A DNA stretch of 64,000 nt from Oxyruncus cristatus (GCA_013399855.1 VXAY01007412.1:566672-630671), one strand, 5' to 3'. Shown: positions 39,695 through 53,500, counted from the first letter of the stretch. Program-made: numbers and translations. Notes: generated by a model from the letters alone, not told the origin.

Positions 39695-40132
39695 TTATTT
39701 TAAATTATCCTTTCTAATACAGTTGGACAAAGATGACTGGCCATATGATCTGTTGTTATACATCAGCACAATTCTGCCAGTTTCAACCCATCCAATCTGA
39801 TCAAACCTCAGCTGAGACACTCTCCAAACAGTGGTTGGACAGTGGAACTTGCACGGTATCCCAGGCATAGAAAGAAAAATCTCTGAAGAAAGAAGGTCTC
39901 TGAGTTTTAAAGTCTTCTGCATCTGGGTGCCTGATCTGTTAGGAAAAGCTTGATTTCTACCTCGCTCACAATATGCTCTGTTGCCACTGGCAACTTGAGT
40001 AAGAGAAGCTGTGGCCACTGATAACTCTTTTAAGAAGCTATCTAGAGATAAAGGAATATGATACTGAGCATCTTCTCTCCTTCGGTTTTTCTTGGCTTTT
40101 CTTTCCACATAGAGTCTCTTGCTAGGTGTCAT
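39695..40132 (-). CDS. Unrecognised 145-residue ORF, possible exon or single-exon gene
   Basis: An uninterrupted frame from ATG to TAA in DNA that shows no CR1 match. The product starts MTPSKRLYVERKAKKNRRRE, is basic and serine-rich at the N-terminus, and later contains CPTTVWRVSQLRFDQIGWVE. It has no clear membrane segment, signal peptide or domain that I can name. The frame is open for eight codons upstream of the ATG. An AATAAA overlaps the stop codon (TTAAAATAAA). Codon use looks ordinary for a vertebrate gene and no short repeats inflate the ORF, unlike most long frames in this window. It lies between the CD86 3' end and a CpG island. It may be a real gene, one exon of a larger gene, a retrocopy or chance; I do not recognise it. 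Confidence 0.35.
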   Translation of the reverse strand: MTPSKRLYVERKAKKNRRREDAQYHIPLSLDSFLKELSVATASLTQVASGNRAYCERGRNQAFPNRSGTQMQKTLKLRDLLSSEIFLSMPGIPCKFHCPTTVWRVSQLRFDQIGWVETGRIVLMYNNRSYGQSSLSNCIRKDNLK

Positions 40133-40309
40133 AATTTGTTTTCCGTCTAATATTTACTAAATCAGTCCTTTTCTATTCCACAGTGCAAACATGTATGCAT
40201 ACATGTATGTATATACTGGATCTTTCATATACATTCAAGAAACCTGATTACTCTGACTCTTTTAACTCAACTTCCCTGTCTCCTTTCCATGCATCAGCGC
40301 ATGCCGGGA

Positions 40310-40575
40310 GCTGACAAGTTAAAAAGCAGCTTTGCAGAAATACACCTGGGGTCCTGGTGGACACTTTGCTGAACATAAGTGACAAAGAATGCTAAGGGTA
40401 CCCTGGTCTGCATAAGGAGAGTGCTGCCATCAGGCCAAAGGACGTGATTCTTCCCCCCTACTCAGCCCCAGTGAGGCCACACCTCTAGTACTGTGTCCAG
40501 TTCTGGGTTCCCGAGTATGAGTCACTCAGCAGGAAGGATCTCCAGTCAACTCAAGTGTTGGAATACTAGATGGAT
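40310..40575 (+). mobile_element. CR1 LINE, internal fragment
   Basis: Worn CR1 of the late RT region. CACCTGGGGTCCTGGTGGAC and CCCAGTGAGGCCACACCTC are standard CR1 phrases. It has no CR1 3' terminus, so it is truncated at both ends or part of an older, split copy together with the larger CR1 that starts at about 41675. Confidence 0.8.
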
Positions 40576-41674
40576 TCATCAGGTCCTTTCTCCATTTTCT
40601 TCATTGTGTGTATAGGCTGAACTCCATAAACTTCACGTTCATGTTGTAAACATGCTTTCTAGAGCCTTAGTCAATTTTTATCACTTCTTTACTAATTCTA
40701 ATATTTTAACATCTTTTTGAGATATGACTTATGGTTCTGGATACAGTAGTGCATTTAACAGTGCAAGGTAAGATCTCTCCTTTGCTTCTGTGTCATAGTC
40801 TCATTTTCACACCTGTACAAGTTAAATCAAAAGGATGTTTCAGAAGAGGGCAGGCAATATATGCAGTGCATCAGCTGTGCATGTAGGTGTGTAACTGCAG
40901 TCTCAGCTATTCTCAACTCATCTTCCTGTTTTTTCCTAGGTCTGGACTTCTGGATTTCTTGACTTCTGTGCAGAACCTCTCCTTGCTAGTGGCATGTCTG
41001 CTGTCTGGAGAGTAGCCTTTCCCAGCTTTCCAGGAGTCTGTGAAGCAGCTCTGCACTTAATGCACGTGCACTTCCTATTGCAAGCCAGCCCAGCGTATCA
41101 CTCTTCTCCTTACACTTCTCAGACCTTATCCATTTCCAAGTCTTTCTCAACTTTCACCAACTTTCTTTTCTAATCGTAGTTTTTCTCTTGAAAACCTTCT
41201 GGTAGTCAATCCTGAGATCAGAAAATGTCTTGCTTAAATCCTTCCCTGTCCCAGCATTATGGCCCTCCTAGTGCAGAAGATGAAAAACCAAAGAGAGATC
41301 AGTTATGAATTGTGACAGCCCAGCACTCCAGTGTAGAGAAGTACTTAATATATTTTTTTCTTGTTGCCTTCTGAGTTTGGAAAGGAGGAAGAAAAAGAAT
41401 TTGAAACCAAAACATAGAGATAATACACACAAGAACTAAATTTCTTTAATAGAATTACCATATTTCTGTGGTTAGATGTAACCTTCAGTAGCAAATAATT
41501 CACGTGAAAGGGTAAAAAATCCCCAAACGGACATTTTCCATGAAATGCTTTGTTAATGACAATCCTCTCAGAAGTGATTGTGGAATATTCTGGAAATACA
41601 ACACTCCACTGTTCTGTCACCTGCTAACCATAGCAGCAGCACTGGTGACATTAAGGAATTTACAGTAAAACTAA

Positions 41675-42580
41675 CTGATTTTCCTCTTTGCTAATGACCT
41701 GGATGCTGGGAGCAAGTGTACACTCAGCAACTTTGAAGATGACAAAAACTTGGAGGAGTGGCACACCAGACAGTCATATGGCCATCCAGAGGGATCTCAA
41801 GAGGCTGGAGAAATGGGCAGGGAGGGACCTCAAAAAAAATGTAATTCAAGGTCCTGCACATTAGGATTAATAATGCCATTCACAGGTCCAGACTGGGGCA
41901 AACAATCTGGAAAACAGCTCTGCAGAAAAGAACAGGAGTGGCCTAGTGGACAAGTTGAAGATGAGGCAGCAGTGCGCCCTCGTGGCAAAGGCAGCCAACA
42001 GTATCGAAGCTGCATCAAGGAGAGCATTGCCAGCGGGCTGAGGGAGGTGATCACTGGTGAGGCACCACCTGGAGTCCTGTGCCTAGTTTTGGGCTTCCCA
42101 GTAGGCAAGAGACATGGACATACTGGAGAGAGTTCAGTGAAGGACCACAAAGATGATTAAAGGACTGGACCATCTCTCATCTGAGCAAAGGCTGAGTACC
42201 CTGGGACTGTTCAGCCTGGAGAAGAGAAGCCTTGGAGAGATCTCATCAGTGTGTGTAAGTGCCTGTAGAGAGGGGGCAAAAGAGACTGAGCCAGGCTCTC
42301 AGTGGTGCCCAGTAACAGGCCCAAAGGCAAAAAGCACAAACTGAAACCCAGGAGTTTCCCTCTGAACACCAGGAAACCTTGTTTTACTGTGAAGGGTGAC
42401 TGAGCTTTGTACCAAGTTGCTCAGATAGGTTGTGGAGTCTCCCTCCTTGGAGATATTCAGAAGCTGTCTGGACATGGATTTGGGCAATTTGCTCCAGGTG
42501 ACCCTGCTTGAGCAGGAGGGTTGAGTTGGACAATCTGCCTACGTCCATTCCAGTCTCAGTTATTTGGTGATTCATTGCTG
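41675..42580 (+). mobile_element. CR1 LINE, about 0.9 kb 3' fragment
   Basis: The longest sense CR1 in the window. It starts in the RT domain (TTTGCTAATGACCTGGATGC), runs through TGTTCAGCCTGGAGAAGAG and the 3' region, and ends around GTCTCAGTTATTTGGTGATT. The 136-codon frame at 41750-42160 and its antisense partner are parts of this element and not host genes. Confidence 0.92.
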
Positions 42581-44100
42581 GTGAATCAGTGAACCTGAAG
42601 CAATCTATCACAACTCTTAGTCTGATGACAGGACTTTACTTTAGGGCATTGGATACTAGTTTAACACACCCTTGCCATTTCTTTGTTAGTATTTTCTGCA
42701 ATTCATAATGTTCCACCTGTAAGTAAAGGAATGGTGTTTTTAAGTGAAGCTGTTACATGCTGTGGTACATAGGGGCGTATGCTTATTCATTTGCTTGCCA
42801 TGTTTACAGAGTCACTGAATGACTGAAAGTATGCTGCCAAAGAAAAAAGGGAAGACAGCGAGGAGAGAGCCTGGAAAATCTGAATGTACCTATACAGAGG
42901 AAAAAAACGCCAGCACATCAGCCATGCTTTTCCTGTGCCTTGCCACTGTGCTCATTACACCTGCTAGTGCAGAGGATTAATGCGTTTGAACAGAAAGAGA
43001 CAACTAAGATTTTTCCCTGAAGCCCACTTGCTTTTTTCCCCTTAAATGTCTTTAACTGCAGGAGGGAATTAGAGTTGATTTTAAGAGCAAGAACAAGAGG
43101 AGGTAGAGAAATTCGGCAGGTAATAGAAGAAGGGTGGCAGCCTAAGGTAGATGGATGGCAAGGAGGAAAACAAACAACTTCACCAATTAGGAACAAATTA
43201 AGGATGGAAGAGAATTGTCAAAGGATAAACCTAACTCCCCATGTCACTTTTTCCACTGATTGTAGCTACAGATACTGACAGCAAATACTGTCACAGGGTG
43301 AAAAACTCCTCCAAGGTACTAAGGCGTGTTGCAAAACCTGTTGAATTTCCAAGTGCTCAGAATTATTTTTTTCTGCTAAGTGAATGTGCTATAGGACTCT
43401 TGAGTCCTAACATGGAATTCCAGATCCCTTATCCATTGTGGAGGAACTGATTATTATTTTTCTCCTATAGAAAAACATGAAAGGCTGGTGATGGTTTTTT
43501 CCCTCAGTGCATAAAGCTGACCAGACGAGCAGCATATCAGGATTCGGGGACCAGTAGGAGAGTTCCAAGACTGTGAGTACAATAGCATATGTGTACATGT
43601 GTGAATCTAGTCACATGGGAGATAAAAGACCCACTGGGCTCGTTGTCTGAGTAAGAGCAAAGCAGGGTTTGACTATTGTTCTGACAACCTCAGTGTTAAT
43701 GAGGATTTGAGGTGGATGACTTGAGTGGGAAAGGAAAATGTTGAAAAAAAAAAAGAACTGAATTACAGCATGTGTCAAAAAAAGCAGGAGAGACAACACA
43801 AATCTAGTGAGTGTCTATCTGATTTAGTACACCTGACTGTTTAACGTATGTGCTAATTAAGGAACCAAATGGCATCAAGAGTTAGAGAAGATTATGTGAC
43901 CCACCGGAGATATATTTCACAACCTCCAACATAGAATCCAAAATTTTCAGACTGCAATTTTGTATCTAATCTTTGAGGTGTATAGGGCAGTAAATCAAAG
44001 AAGTATGTATATACAGAGCAATGCACCTAGAGGCAGCTCTACGGATGAACATATGAAAACCTCCAGTTGTGCCATTCTTGGTCATCACATCAATACTTAT
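42581..44100. other. Intergenic, between CR1 and CD86 3' end
   Basis: No gene signal. It may hold distal CD86 3' untranslated sequence if a poly(A) site beyond 44101 is used. Confidence 0.5.
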
Positions 44101-44236
44101 TTTATTCATTTGTTTCCAAGAAGTAATTCTGGAAATGTTTCCTCCCTGCGAACACCTAATGTTAGTATTTCTCAATATATTGCTTTAATGGCAGGAGAAT
44201 AAAAACAGCAACACAGAAAAAGATGTATGTTTTAAT
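44101..44236 (-). terminator. Candidate CD86 polyadenylation signals
   Basis: On the minus strand an ATTAAA variant lies at 44231-44236 and a canonical AATAAA at 44101-44106, about 215 and 345 bases past the proposed CD86 stop. AU-rich sequence with ATTTATT elements surrounds the first, as in many immune mRNAs. No cleavage site can be placed from sequence alone. Confidence 0.4.
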
Positions 44237-44450
44237 AAATCATTAAATAAGTTTGCTAGCAAGTATAAACTTTTACATAAAAATAAAACACTTAACTTTT
44301 AATAACATTTGAATGACATGAATCTGAATGAAAATATTTGGAATGATAGTATAATAGCTTAATAAACTGACTCTCAAATAGCTCAGCTAACTCAAAAGAA
44401 CATGCATTTCTCTCACACACTTGAAAAAGGAGTAAAAATTGAGGTGGAAT

Positions 44451-44599
44451 CTAGCAATTCACAATATCATTTAACAGAAAAGAATATTTGGATGGAAGAG
44501 AAACTGTAGAGAATTTATGTCCCGAAACTGCAACTCTGAGCTGAAATTTGTCTTGAGAATATGATGCTTGTGTCCCTGTTCTTCCTGAAAATGCCAAAC
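44451..44599 (-). CDS. CD86: CD86 terminal exon, cytoplasmic tail (tentative)
   Basis: After a TTGTGTTTGTAG acceptor this frame completes the split codon to serine and runs 48 further codons (LAFSGRTGTQASYSQDK and onward) to a TAG at 44451-44453. It gives a 49-residue tail with tyrosines in ASYSQ and SKYSF. An ATTAAA on the minus strand at 44231-44236 and an AATAAA at 44101-44106 lie downstream, which supports a 3' end here. Competing acceptors exist: before 44658 the tail would be only RARTQQN, and before 46018 a stop follows almost at once. No tail homology could be verified, so this is a phase and length argument. Confidence 0.4.
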
Positions 44600-47500
44600 C
44601 TACAAACACAATCAAGACCTCAGAAGAATTTTGTCTCAGTTCTGCTGTGTTCTTGCTCCTAAAAGATGTCAATGCTGTTGAAGAATATAAGGTGCAGAGG
44701 TCATTCAAGATTGGAGAGCTGGCACATTTTGAGTGAAAAAGAATCTTTTCTGAAAGGCAAAATTATCTCCTACGGCTGAACATACCACAGTGTATGGATT
44801 GCTCTATCTTAAATTTGGAAGCAAAATTAACAAGGGGAGAACATAGTCAACCAAATTGGAACATGACCTATTCACGTAATATTTTTTCATTATCTGCTCA
44901 GCTTAATCTTGGATGTTTAGATATACACATGTATGAATGATACCTCATGCTTTCATTTTCTATCCCTGTATCCACCTGAACAACTACTACACAATTCCAT
45001 CAGAATACAGAACAACAAAGCGTGGAGGTACTAACTGTCCAGCAATATAAAGCTTGGATGATACTAAAAAAAATCAGGATAATCAGAAATTATGTTTAAA
45101 GCAGGTATTTCCTTCAGATTATTTCTAGTTTCAAATGCCTGATAGGAATTGCGCGACTTTTCTCAGAAGGTGGGGAGGTGCTCTGAAGTTCCTCTTTCTG
45201 GCATGAAGCTTTACAAGAAAGTTACTGGTACAAAGCCACACAGGCTCTGCCAAAAGCATTTGTGTCTCATGATTAGGCAGGGGGTTGGAACTAGATGATC
45301 TTTAAGGTCCCTTCCAACCCAAGCCATGCTATGATTCTGTGGCTAACAGCCTGCCTGTTTGCAGCAATGGTTATGATTTGCAGATTGTGGCCTAACTCTA
45401 TTTCTGAGACATTCCATAACCCATGCAGCTCTGCTTTCTTCATTTCTTCATTGACTGTCAGGATTTTACATTTTCAAAGTGCGCAATAAAAGATACATCA
45501 AAAATGTAGTCATGCAGAGAGGCAGAGCATCATATTTACTACGATCCTGGAGCAAAAATAAAAACAGAGAACACTGGGCAGTAGGTTTCAGCCATCAGAC
45601 AAAAGTGTTGCATGTTGTTCTGCAGGGCATCTGTGGAGGATTCTTGTTCTGGCAGAGCCTCTAAAAACATAGGACCTCAGGTCTTGCTATGTACAGAGGC
45701 AGTTCTCTGTCAGTAGTCTGGCTGATGGACTCAGTTTCAAGCTGGATAGCTTCTAGACTGCTAGACTGACACCTAAAATAGATGAATATGTGATTTACAG
45801 AAATGTGATAAATAGGAGCTGAAAAAGAGTTGATAGTAAATGTCCAGTTATCTCAGAATTTGGAGAAAAGAATGAGGTGGGGGTCAGGGCCCCTGGCTGT
45901 ATAGGAAACAGGACTGACTGAGGAATGCATTTCCCTTTTGCTACAAGGAAGAATAGACTGATGTTGGTATGAGGATCCTTTCAGTGCCAAACAAACCCTG
46001 GACTGCTGAGAACTAGTCTTGGAAGAAAATAGAGAAATGCAATGCAAAGATCAAATTCTGTTCCTAGTACAAGATGATTCTTCCAGTCCAGTGTGTGGGC
46101 AGCTTGTGGTGATCATTCAGCTCTGTGATGATAGAGATCCTTGCACTTCATGTAAGTTCATCTCATCCCTTCCCCAGTTCCACCTTTCTTATAAGTATTG
46201 ATGGACAAGAAAGATTTGTATAGTTCAGTGATTTTAGGAGCCAAATCTACTCAAAATCCAGTAAAAAAAAGGCTGAAACTACAAGGAAAGGTGGTAAGCT
46301 GGTGCCACGGCAGCCTCACAGACCACAAAGAAGAGGGAGAAGTAGATCCCAGGACAAGACAGGAGAAAGATGTTTTGACTTGCGGCAGGATGGACTAAGT
46401 TGTTGTAGGAATTATTGTCCTACAGGAATTAAATTGTCCTAGGAAGTTTAGCTTAAGTCCAACATGAAACTTAACTTTCTCTCTTTACCTGGAAAGTAGG
46501 TAAAGGGATGATCACAAAGGGTAAAACCTATGACTTGAGGGATGGTAGAGCAGAATGACAAGTAATAACTTACTCTGGCTGGTAGACAAGGTATTTCTGC
46601 TCTTCTTCAATATCACAAAACCCAGAAGAAGTGTGACCAGTACAACCACAGCTATAAGCGGGCCAGAGAAATTTATATTTACTTGTTCCACTTCTTTCTC
46701 CTGTATCTCTGAATAAGAAAACAGAGAAGATACACACAGGAAAGATTTAATTTGGTGACAGCTTAAATACTCTATTCCGATGTTAAGTGAATTAGAAGTT
46801 TAGGTAAAGGCCCTCAGCATCCTTTGCTTTTACAGTGCTTTAATGGTGTCAATAAATCACTATCCATTTTGTTTTATTTTCATTTCCAAAACCTAGAGAA
46901 ACTACCAGGTCTTAATCATCACTTCAGCAACAGTAAGGCAAAGCACTCCTTCTGAGGTTTGGGTAACATGTGAGGGATCAGCAAATAAATGAATACAAGA
47001 GCCTATGAGGCAGCTACTGTGCTAATGCGACTGTGCAAGTTCAAAGAACCTCGGATATGTTACTACTTGGTATCTGTTGCAAATGATGGTCAAAACCTAA
47101 TGAAATGCTGGAAGGGATGTGAAAGTAGAAGGGAATGCAAAGGACTTTCCCTTTATTTCTGTTTTTTGTGTTTTTGAGGTTTTGGTTGGTAGGGTTAGTA
47201 GCTGATAGAGGTTCAGTTATTGCCAAACAAAACTTATGTTTATGTGGAGTTTCTGGTTTCCTACCATCTCTGCTTATCAGGTGACTACTTTTATAAAGCC
47301 AGCAAGGAGAGAAGAATTGAGAAGAGGAGGATACAGCATTATAGCTAATATAGCCATGTCAACATTCACGAGGAATGTGTAGAGCTAAACAAACCTTAGA
47401 AGACTTCTGGATTGTCTTTTAACATTATTTAAAATCCTAAAATTTAAAGACGGCAGTTTACCATTGATAACTTAATCCTCTAGCTACATTTATATTAAGA

Positions 47501-50500
47501 GAACTGCACTGTAGAAATTTTTCAGAAAAAGTGGCAAGGTTCTTTTACGTCTGCAGAAGGAAAGTGCATGTCTGTACTACCCTGGTAGGCTTTCCTGCAA
47601 TGCTACCATTCCCTCTTGGCTCCCCATTCCTGTCAGTTGAAGCACAGCTCTTCATCTTCAGCATTGTCTAAAAGAGTCATGTGCGAACAAACTTATGACT
47701 GAAGTGGGAACTGTCTTTATTTTGATGTGCTTGTGCTATAGCTTACAAAGATATGCCAAAAGATGTCTTCCTGTTCCAGAAAATAAATAAAATACTGTTT
47801 TAATTTAAAGAAAGGATCAGTCATGTGGAACCCTGAGATAATCCAACAGTAAAGTCATATCAAAACTCAGGTCCCCAGCTGCTTCTTGCAAGAGGTGTCT
47901 CAAAAAAGACACAACCTCAGAGAAGAAAAATCCCCAAGTAGTCATTTTGGAATGTGCACTTCATTCTGCCAAATGTTATGAAAACCACCAGGAATGCTTC
48001 TAATACTAGTTCAAGTTTCATGGCCTTTACACTTAAACTCAGCACAGTCTATTTGGCAGTTTGTGAACCAAATATGGTCCAAGGGGCTCTTCTGTTTTGC
48101 CTTCCGCCTTTCTGTAAGGAATGATTAAGAATAGCAGCTCAAGTACTTTAAACCAGAAGAAAAAAAACCCTTTTTGCTGTCAGGGTAGTCAAAATCTGGA
48201 ACACTCGCTGAAAGAGGTTGTGGAGTCTTTATCCTGAGAGGTATTTAAAATTCAGCTGGATAAGACCCTGTGCTATTGACCATACTTTGAGCAGAGTGGT
48301 TGAACTGGATAATTTCCAGATGCCTCTTGCAACATCAACAGTTCTCTGAGTCTGTGAAAAGTCAACTTCTCTCAACAGCTATCACCTCTGGAGACTGGTT
48401 GCTGCCTAATCCAGACATCCAGGTTGCTTTGTTGCTACTGCAGCATATTCTAGGGAAGGGATGAATAGGGATGATGTGTTCTGGATTGTGTAACAGTAGC
48501 CCTCCTTCTCTGTGCCCTCTCCTTGCTGTAATAAGATTTCCCATGTGGAAAAGAGAGGGAGTTCAGTGGCAAACAGATGGAGAGCATACAACCCTTGTAA
48601 CAAACTGCTACTACGAGTCAGGGTTTGTTCCCTGCCCTGCCTATGCTGCTATCTGTGATCAGCTCTACTGAAATACACCCTGTTCCTACCCATGCAAAAA
48701 TCAGAAGGGGCAAATGGAGACTCACCTATGTGTAGTGGCGCTGAGACAAGGATTCCAAGCTGCTCTCTGAGGTGAAGCAAGCAGCTAATATTAGTGAGGC
48801 TGTTTGTAGGAACGGGGATATTCAGCTTGCTAGTAACATTGTACAGCTTTGTTACATCATCCTGTGAGACGTCCATGTGAGGCGTACACCTGTGTGTTGT
48901 GTTTTCATATGAAATTAGCCAAGTCATCTCCTCGGGCTCTGGATAACCTCCAATGGAAGAACAGGAAAGATTCAAGTATCCGTTGGGCTTTAGTTCCCCA
49001 GTGTGCAGTTGTGCTATCTCAGGTTGACTATAGTTGGCTGAAACAGACCAAAGAGAAAGCATCATGAGCCAGACATACCACATTTGTGACAGTTCCTGCC
49101 AATTATTTAAGGTTTTCAGGCAGAAACAACTATAAAGAGTATTCTTCAGGAAGACAACGGGTATTCCAAGAAGTTGGGGGTTTTTGTCCTTGTTGGGTGG
49201 TTTTTTGCCTTTTTGTGTGTGTGTGTGTGGTTTGGTTTGGTTTGGGTTTTTTTGGTGTATATGTAGACCTGTTGCTTCTTGTCCTCAGGATGTTTCAAGG
49301 ATGTAAGTCTGATTAGCAAGGCAATGCGCCTCTGTCTCTCCCACCTCCTTTAGACACATTGACACCTCAGAATAATCAAACCTGGTCTGCTTACAGATAA
49401 GGGCTTAAGCAAAAAATGGGAAGGGGACACAGTGCTGCCTACTTTCGACCTCCTGGATGGGTGAAGGGAAAACCACAAACTTGTAACTGTGAAATGTAGA
49501 GAAAGAGATCATCTGAGAGAATTCAGATGGGGTAAGTTGGAGGAGCAGGGCTGTCATGAGCAGAAATGTCCTTGGTGTCTGTCAGTATTGTGAGCAAACA
49601 TTTTGCAGCATATAAATTAATTCACTCATCAGAGCTTGGTAATAGGCTTCCCTTAGCTTAGCTTTTTAGGTAGAAATGGCCATAGTGTAAGGTTTTTTTA
49701 CTTTGTCAATGAAAAACACACTCATTGCTTTAAAAAGTCAAGTTTCCCAGACAAGAAATAGTGAAACAGGGTTGGGAAGAACCATTTAAACATAAAATAT
49801 GAATGAAAAAAAAAAAAAAAGGAACATTTTAACCACTACTCTCTCTTAAATAATCTCCTAAATTCTCAACCAGGATTTTTCTAGTTAAAAGGTCATAGTA
49901 AAAATAGTAGACTCTGATGGAAAAGGAGGAGACAATGTAGCCATAATACTGACTACATGTTGTCATACAGCAAGTTAAAAAACCCAAAAAGCAGCCCCTT
50001 CCCAAAAATCAACAACAAACCCCAAGAAACAGACTCAAGACTTCACTGAAAACGCTTCACTATTTTAGTGCCAATAGGACTAAAGAAAATATGGAGAAAT
50101 ATTGGAGAAAGGGAAAAGGATTCATAGAAAATTATGTGCCTAAGAGGGTCTCGCTCTTCTGAACACACATTCAGTGTGTTGGATCCAGGATCTAATCCTT
50201 GCCCTACTGCATTCTTAACAAGGATGAACGAAGAAACAGGATGTTGCTTTTATTTGCCCTATCCTAGCACACAGGGAATAGGATTTAGTTTAGTCACTTA
50301 AATCCCCCCAAGAGACCCCATGGATATGAAATCAAAATTGAAAAAGATCCCCTTTTTATACCCCAAAATTTAGTCAAGTTGTCCCTCAGGGAAGCTCAAG
50401 CTTTCTCTTTCTCCTCAAGGTCTAACTTGCTTAGCTGACTGCTGTCAGATTTCTGGCCTGGAGTATTTATTCTCTCCTTGGTATTTTATAGAGATGGCAG

Positions 50501-53500
50501 GATTGTAAACCATGGCTGAGAAACTTGTCACATCATCCAAGTGATTTAAGGGTTTCAATCTTATTGACAGTAATCAAGTGGAAATAGTGGAATATACCCT
50601 GCATTTCTGTTTTATAGCTTCTGGAACCTCAATTTACTGAAAAGTGATGTTGGTTGCATGCAGGGTGTGGGCTACATATATGTGAGGTTTTTGCTGTTAA
50701 CAGAAAAGCACATTTCAGGACATCTTTCATAGTTAAAGATAGCATCTTCCAAAAAGGCTATGTGTTTAGATTCAATACTTCAAGAGACAGCAGATCCATC
50801 AAGCCCTTAATATTTTTCTCAATGGCTTAATCATCCTACTCGGTTTTGTTCTATTTTCTCAAGTGACAATGTGCCTCACTTCTCACTTGCTTCCAGACAC
50901 TGACCGTCACTGAATTAATTAGCCCTTTTTTAATTTTTTAATATCCAGTATTCTATGTATATTTCAGGTTCCCACATTCTGGAAACAAGACTCTTCTCAT
51001 TATTCTGTGTTATAAGGTAATCAGATTGTTATATTAATGTCTCTAGTTGTACTGTATTTTTTCCAGCCTTCAGATAACTCTGGTAGAGCTTTTCTTCATA
51101 CTTTACTGTTTTTCAACATCCCTTTTAAGATGAGGTCACAAACTGTCTCTTTTCTGACATTGGCTTCATTTCCAGCACTTTGAGTACTGCATATTTTGAA
51201 CAGCTTCCCTAGCCTCCCCTACTTCCCTTATTGATTCGTCCAGAGGATGCACTGCAGACATGCTATTGCAGCGGATTTTCCAGTTAAGCAGCTTGTCACC
51301 ATGGTCTCTACCTTGCATGTTTTAAGAGCCAAAGTTTTCCATTGTGAAGCCTTCCCTTTTTTTCTGGAGAAGGATCTGAGTTCATTGTTATTACATGTCA
51401 TCCTGGCTGTACACAATACATACAACATACGTATTATAGAGTCATAGAATCTCCTGAGTTGGAAGGGACCCCCAAGGATCATCGAAGTCCAACTCCTTGC
51501 CCTGCACCCCAAGAATCACATCATGTGCCTGGAGCATTGTCTCAACACTTCTTGAGCTCTGGCAGACTTGGTGCTGTGACCATTTCCCTGGGTATCCTGT
51601 TTCAGTGCCCAGCCACCCTCTGGATGAAAAACCTTCTCCTAATATCCAACCTAAACCTCCCCTGACACAGCTTCATGCTATCTGTATATTGAACTAATGT
51701 AATACATAAAAATAACCCATGTAAACTGTATTAGAAGCTACTTCGGTATTTCTGAATGGGCTTGGTTATCAAGTGATCTAGATTAGCTTCGTGTGACCGC
51801 CTTATCATTCTTGTACAGCACACAATCTTTCTTAAGTCCATTTTAAGTGCGACATGCCAAACTACAAAAAGCCCTCTATGTATGATACAAGATTCTAATT
51901 AAAAAACAGCATGTAAGCACAGGTACCTTTTAATAGTTGTATTTTCCCCTCAACATTTGTATTTTTCTTCTAATTATTTTGAAGGTTTTTTTTAAAAAAT
52001 ATGGTTTTATACTGCTCCTTTGTTTAGGAATTTATTGAACAGAGAGCCATTTGGAAGGAACTCAACAGCACATAGTTAAAACAGTCTTCCTGAGATAAAC
52101 CTTACAAGGTGCAGGAGAGTCTTAGTGCTTAGATATAAGATATCTATAACATGTGGTTAAGCTGATAACTGACTTAACTGTTTGAACTAATTGAGCAATT
52201 GATGCTAAGCATCTCTTAAATTGGAGGCCTTGATATTGAGTGCACATTATGAGTTTCTGAGTTCTAAAACTTCACTGAAAATGCTTGTCAAGTAGGTCCT
52301 GGGAGAATCAAAATGAACCATCTAGGTTTTCTATCTGTGGATCGAGGGAACGCTTGCTGATAACACAAAGCTAAACAGGCTCAGATGTCCTGGTACTCCA
52401 TTTTTGGCTGCAGTTACACATGGCCTGTTCTCTTTTAGATCAGTATGCTGAAGCCTGAAAACATCAGTGGAAGGTAGAAGCTGCTATTATTAACGGCTAG
52501 CACTATCACAGTGGAAGACAGAACATAGGCATATTGTTAAAGGTTACTAACAGAATAGTTTAAAATAGAAAAACATTAGGATTATACATTAGGAATTATT
52601 AAAAATATTAGAAAACAGTAGGAAAAGATTGGTGCCTCATTTCCATTTCCCTGTTAAAAGATTTACTGCCTTTTCCTCTGATTACAAGAAATATTCTCTG
52701 ATGCAAAAAATCAGGTTGAATCGCATTAATGCATGCATTTTTTTCTTCAGAGATATTTTCAGTTTTCCTTTAGCTGAACATACGAATTTCTACTCCTCCA
52801 CGCGAGCTGTTCTTTTCTTTATTTTCCCTGTGATTTATATGATCATAAAATAGCTGGGTGTTTGCAGAGATCTTGCTATGTTTCAATTCTAATGTACCAC
52901 CAATGATGATAACTACTGCTACTTTTAATAGAAGGTAGTGCATCTGATGCAAGTAAAGTTTATTTTCCAGAGTCCTTAAAGTCATTAGACTTGCAGGACG
53001 CAAGAGGAAGAAGGCAGAATGGTTTTCACTATAAAGTATGACAGGGTGGAAATCAGAGATCACGTAATATTGAGCAAATTGTTGCCTCATTTTCTAGTTC
53101 TTCTTCTTACTTCTACCTGAGTACTTTTCATTCACAGATAAGGATTTCCTATTGAGAACGCTCTTATCCATCTTCAGAAATTCTGCTCCTGTGCAGATAC
53201 GTTTTCCGTGGCTTGGAGACAGGACCCATATTTCTGGACTGAATAAAGTCACAGAGAATCCCCCCAAAACCCTTGGAGCAGACGGCAGTTGGAAGAGATT
53301 ACTTACCAATGATGTGCAGTGAGCACTCAGATGTGTGTATGACCTTCGGCGGTCCTTCCTTTTTGTGCTGTATAATACACTCAAAGTGTCCCTCATCCTT
53401 AACTCCTGCATACAACAATTGCAAGATCCACTTGTCCACATCCGCCTTCGTGCGATTTATATACTCAGGACTGACGTTATCCCATTTTTCTTCACCGTAG

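Noticed and set aside
41750..42160. 136-codon plus frame and its antisense partner
   Set aside because: Both lie inside a CR1 LINE fragment.
45853..46018. Frame TSSQQSRVCLALKGSS… after a strong acceptor, as the CD86 tail exon
   Set aside because: In the phase set by the transmembrane exon it hits a stop at once. The attractive frame needs another exon, and none was found between 46018 and 46574; no AATAAA was seen soon after it.
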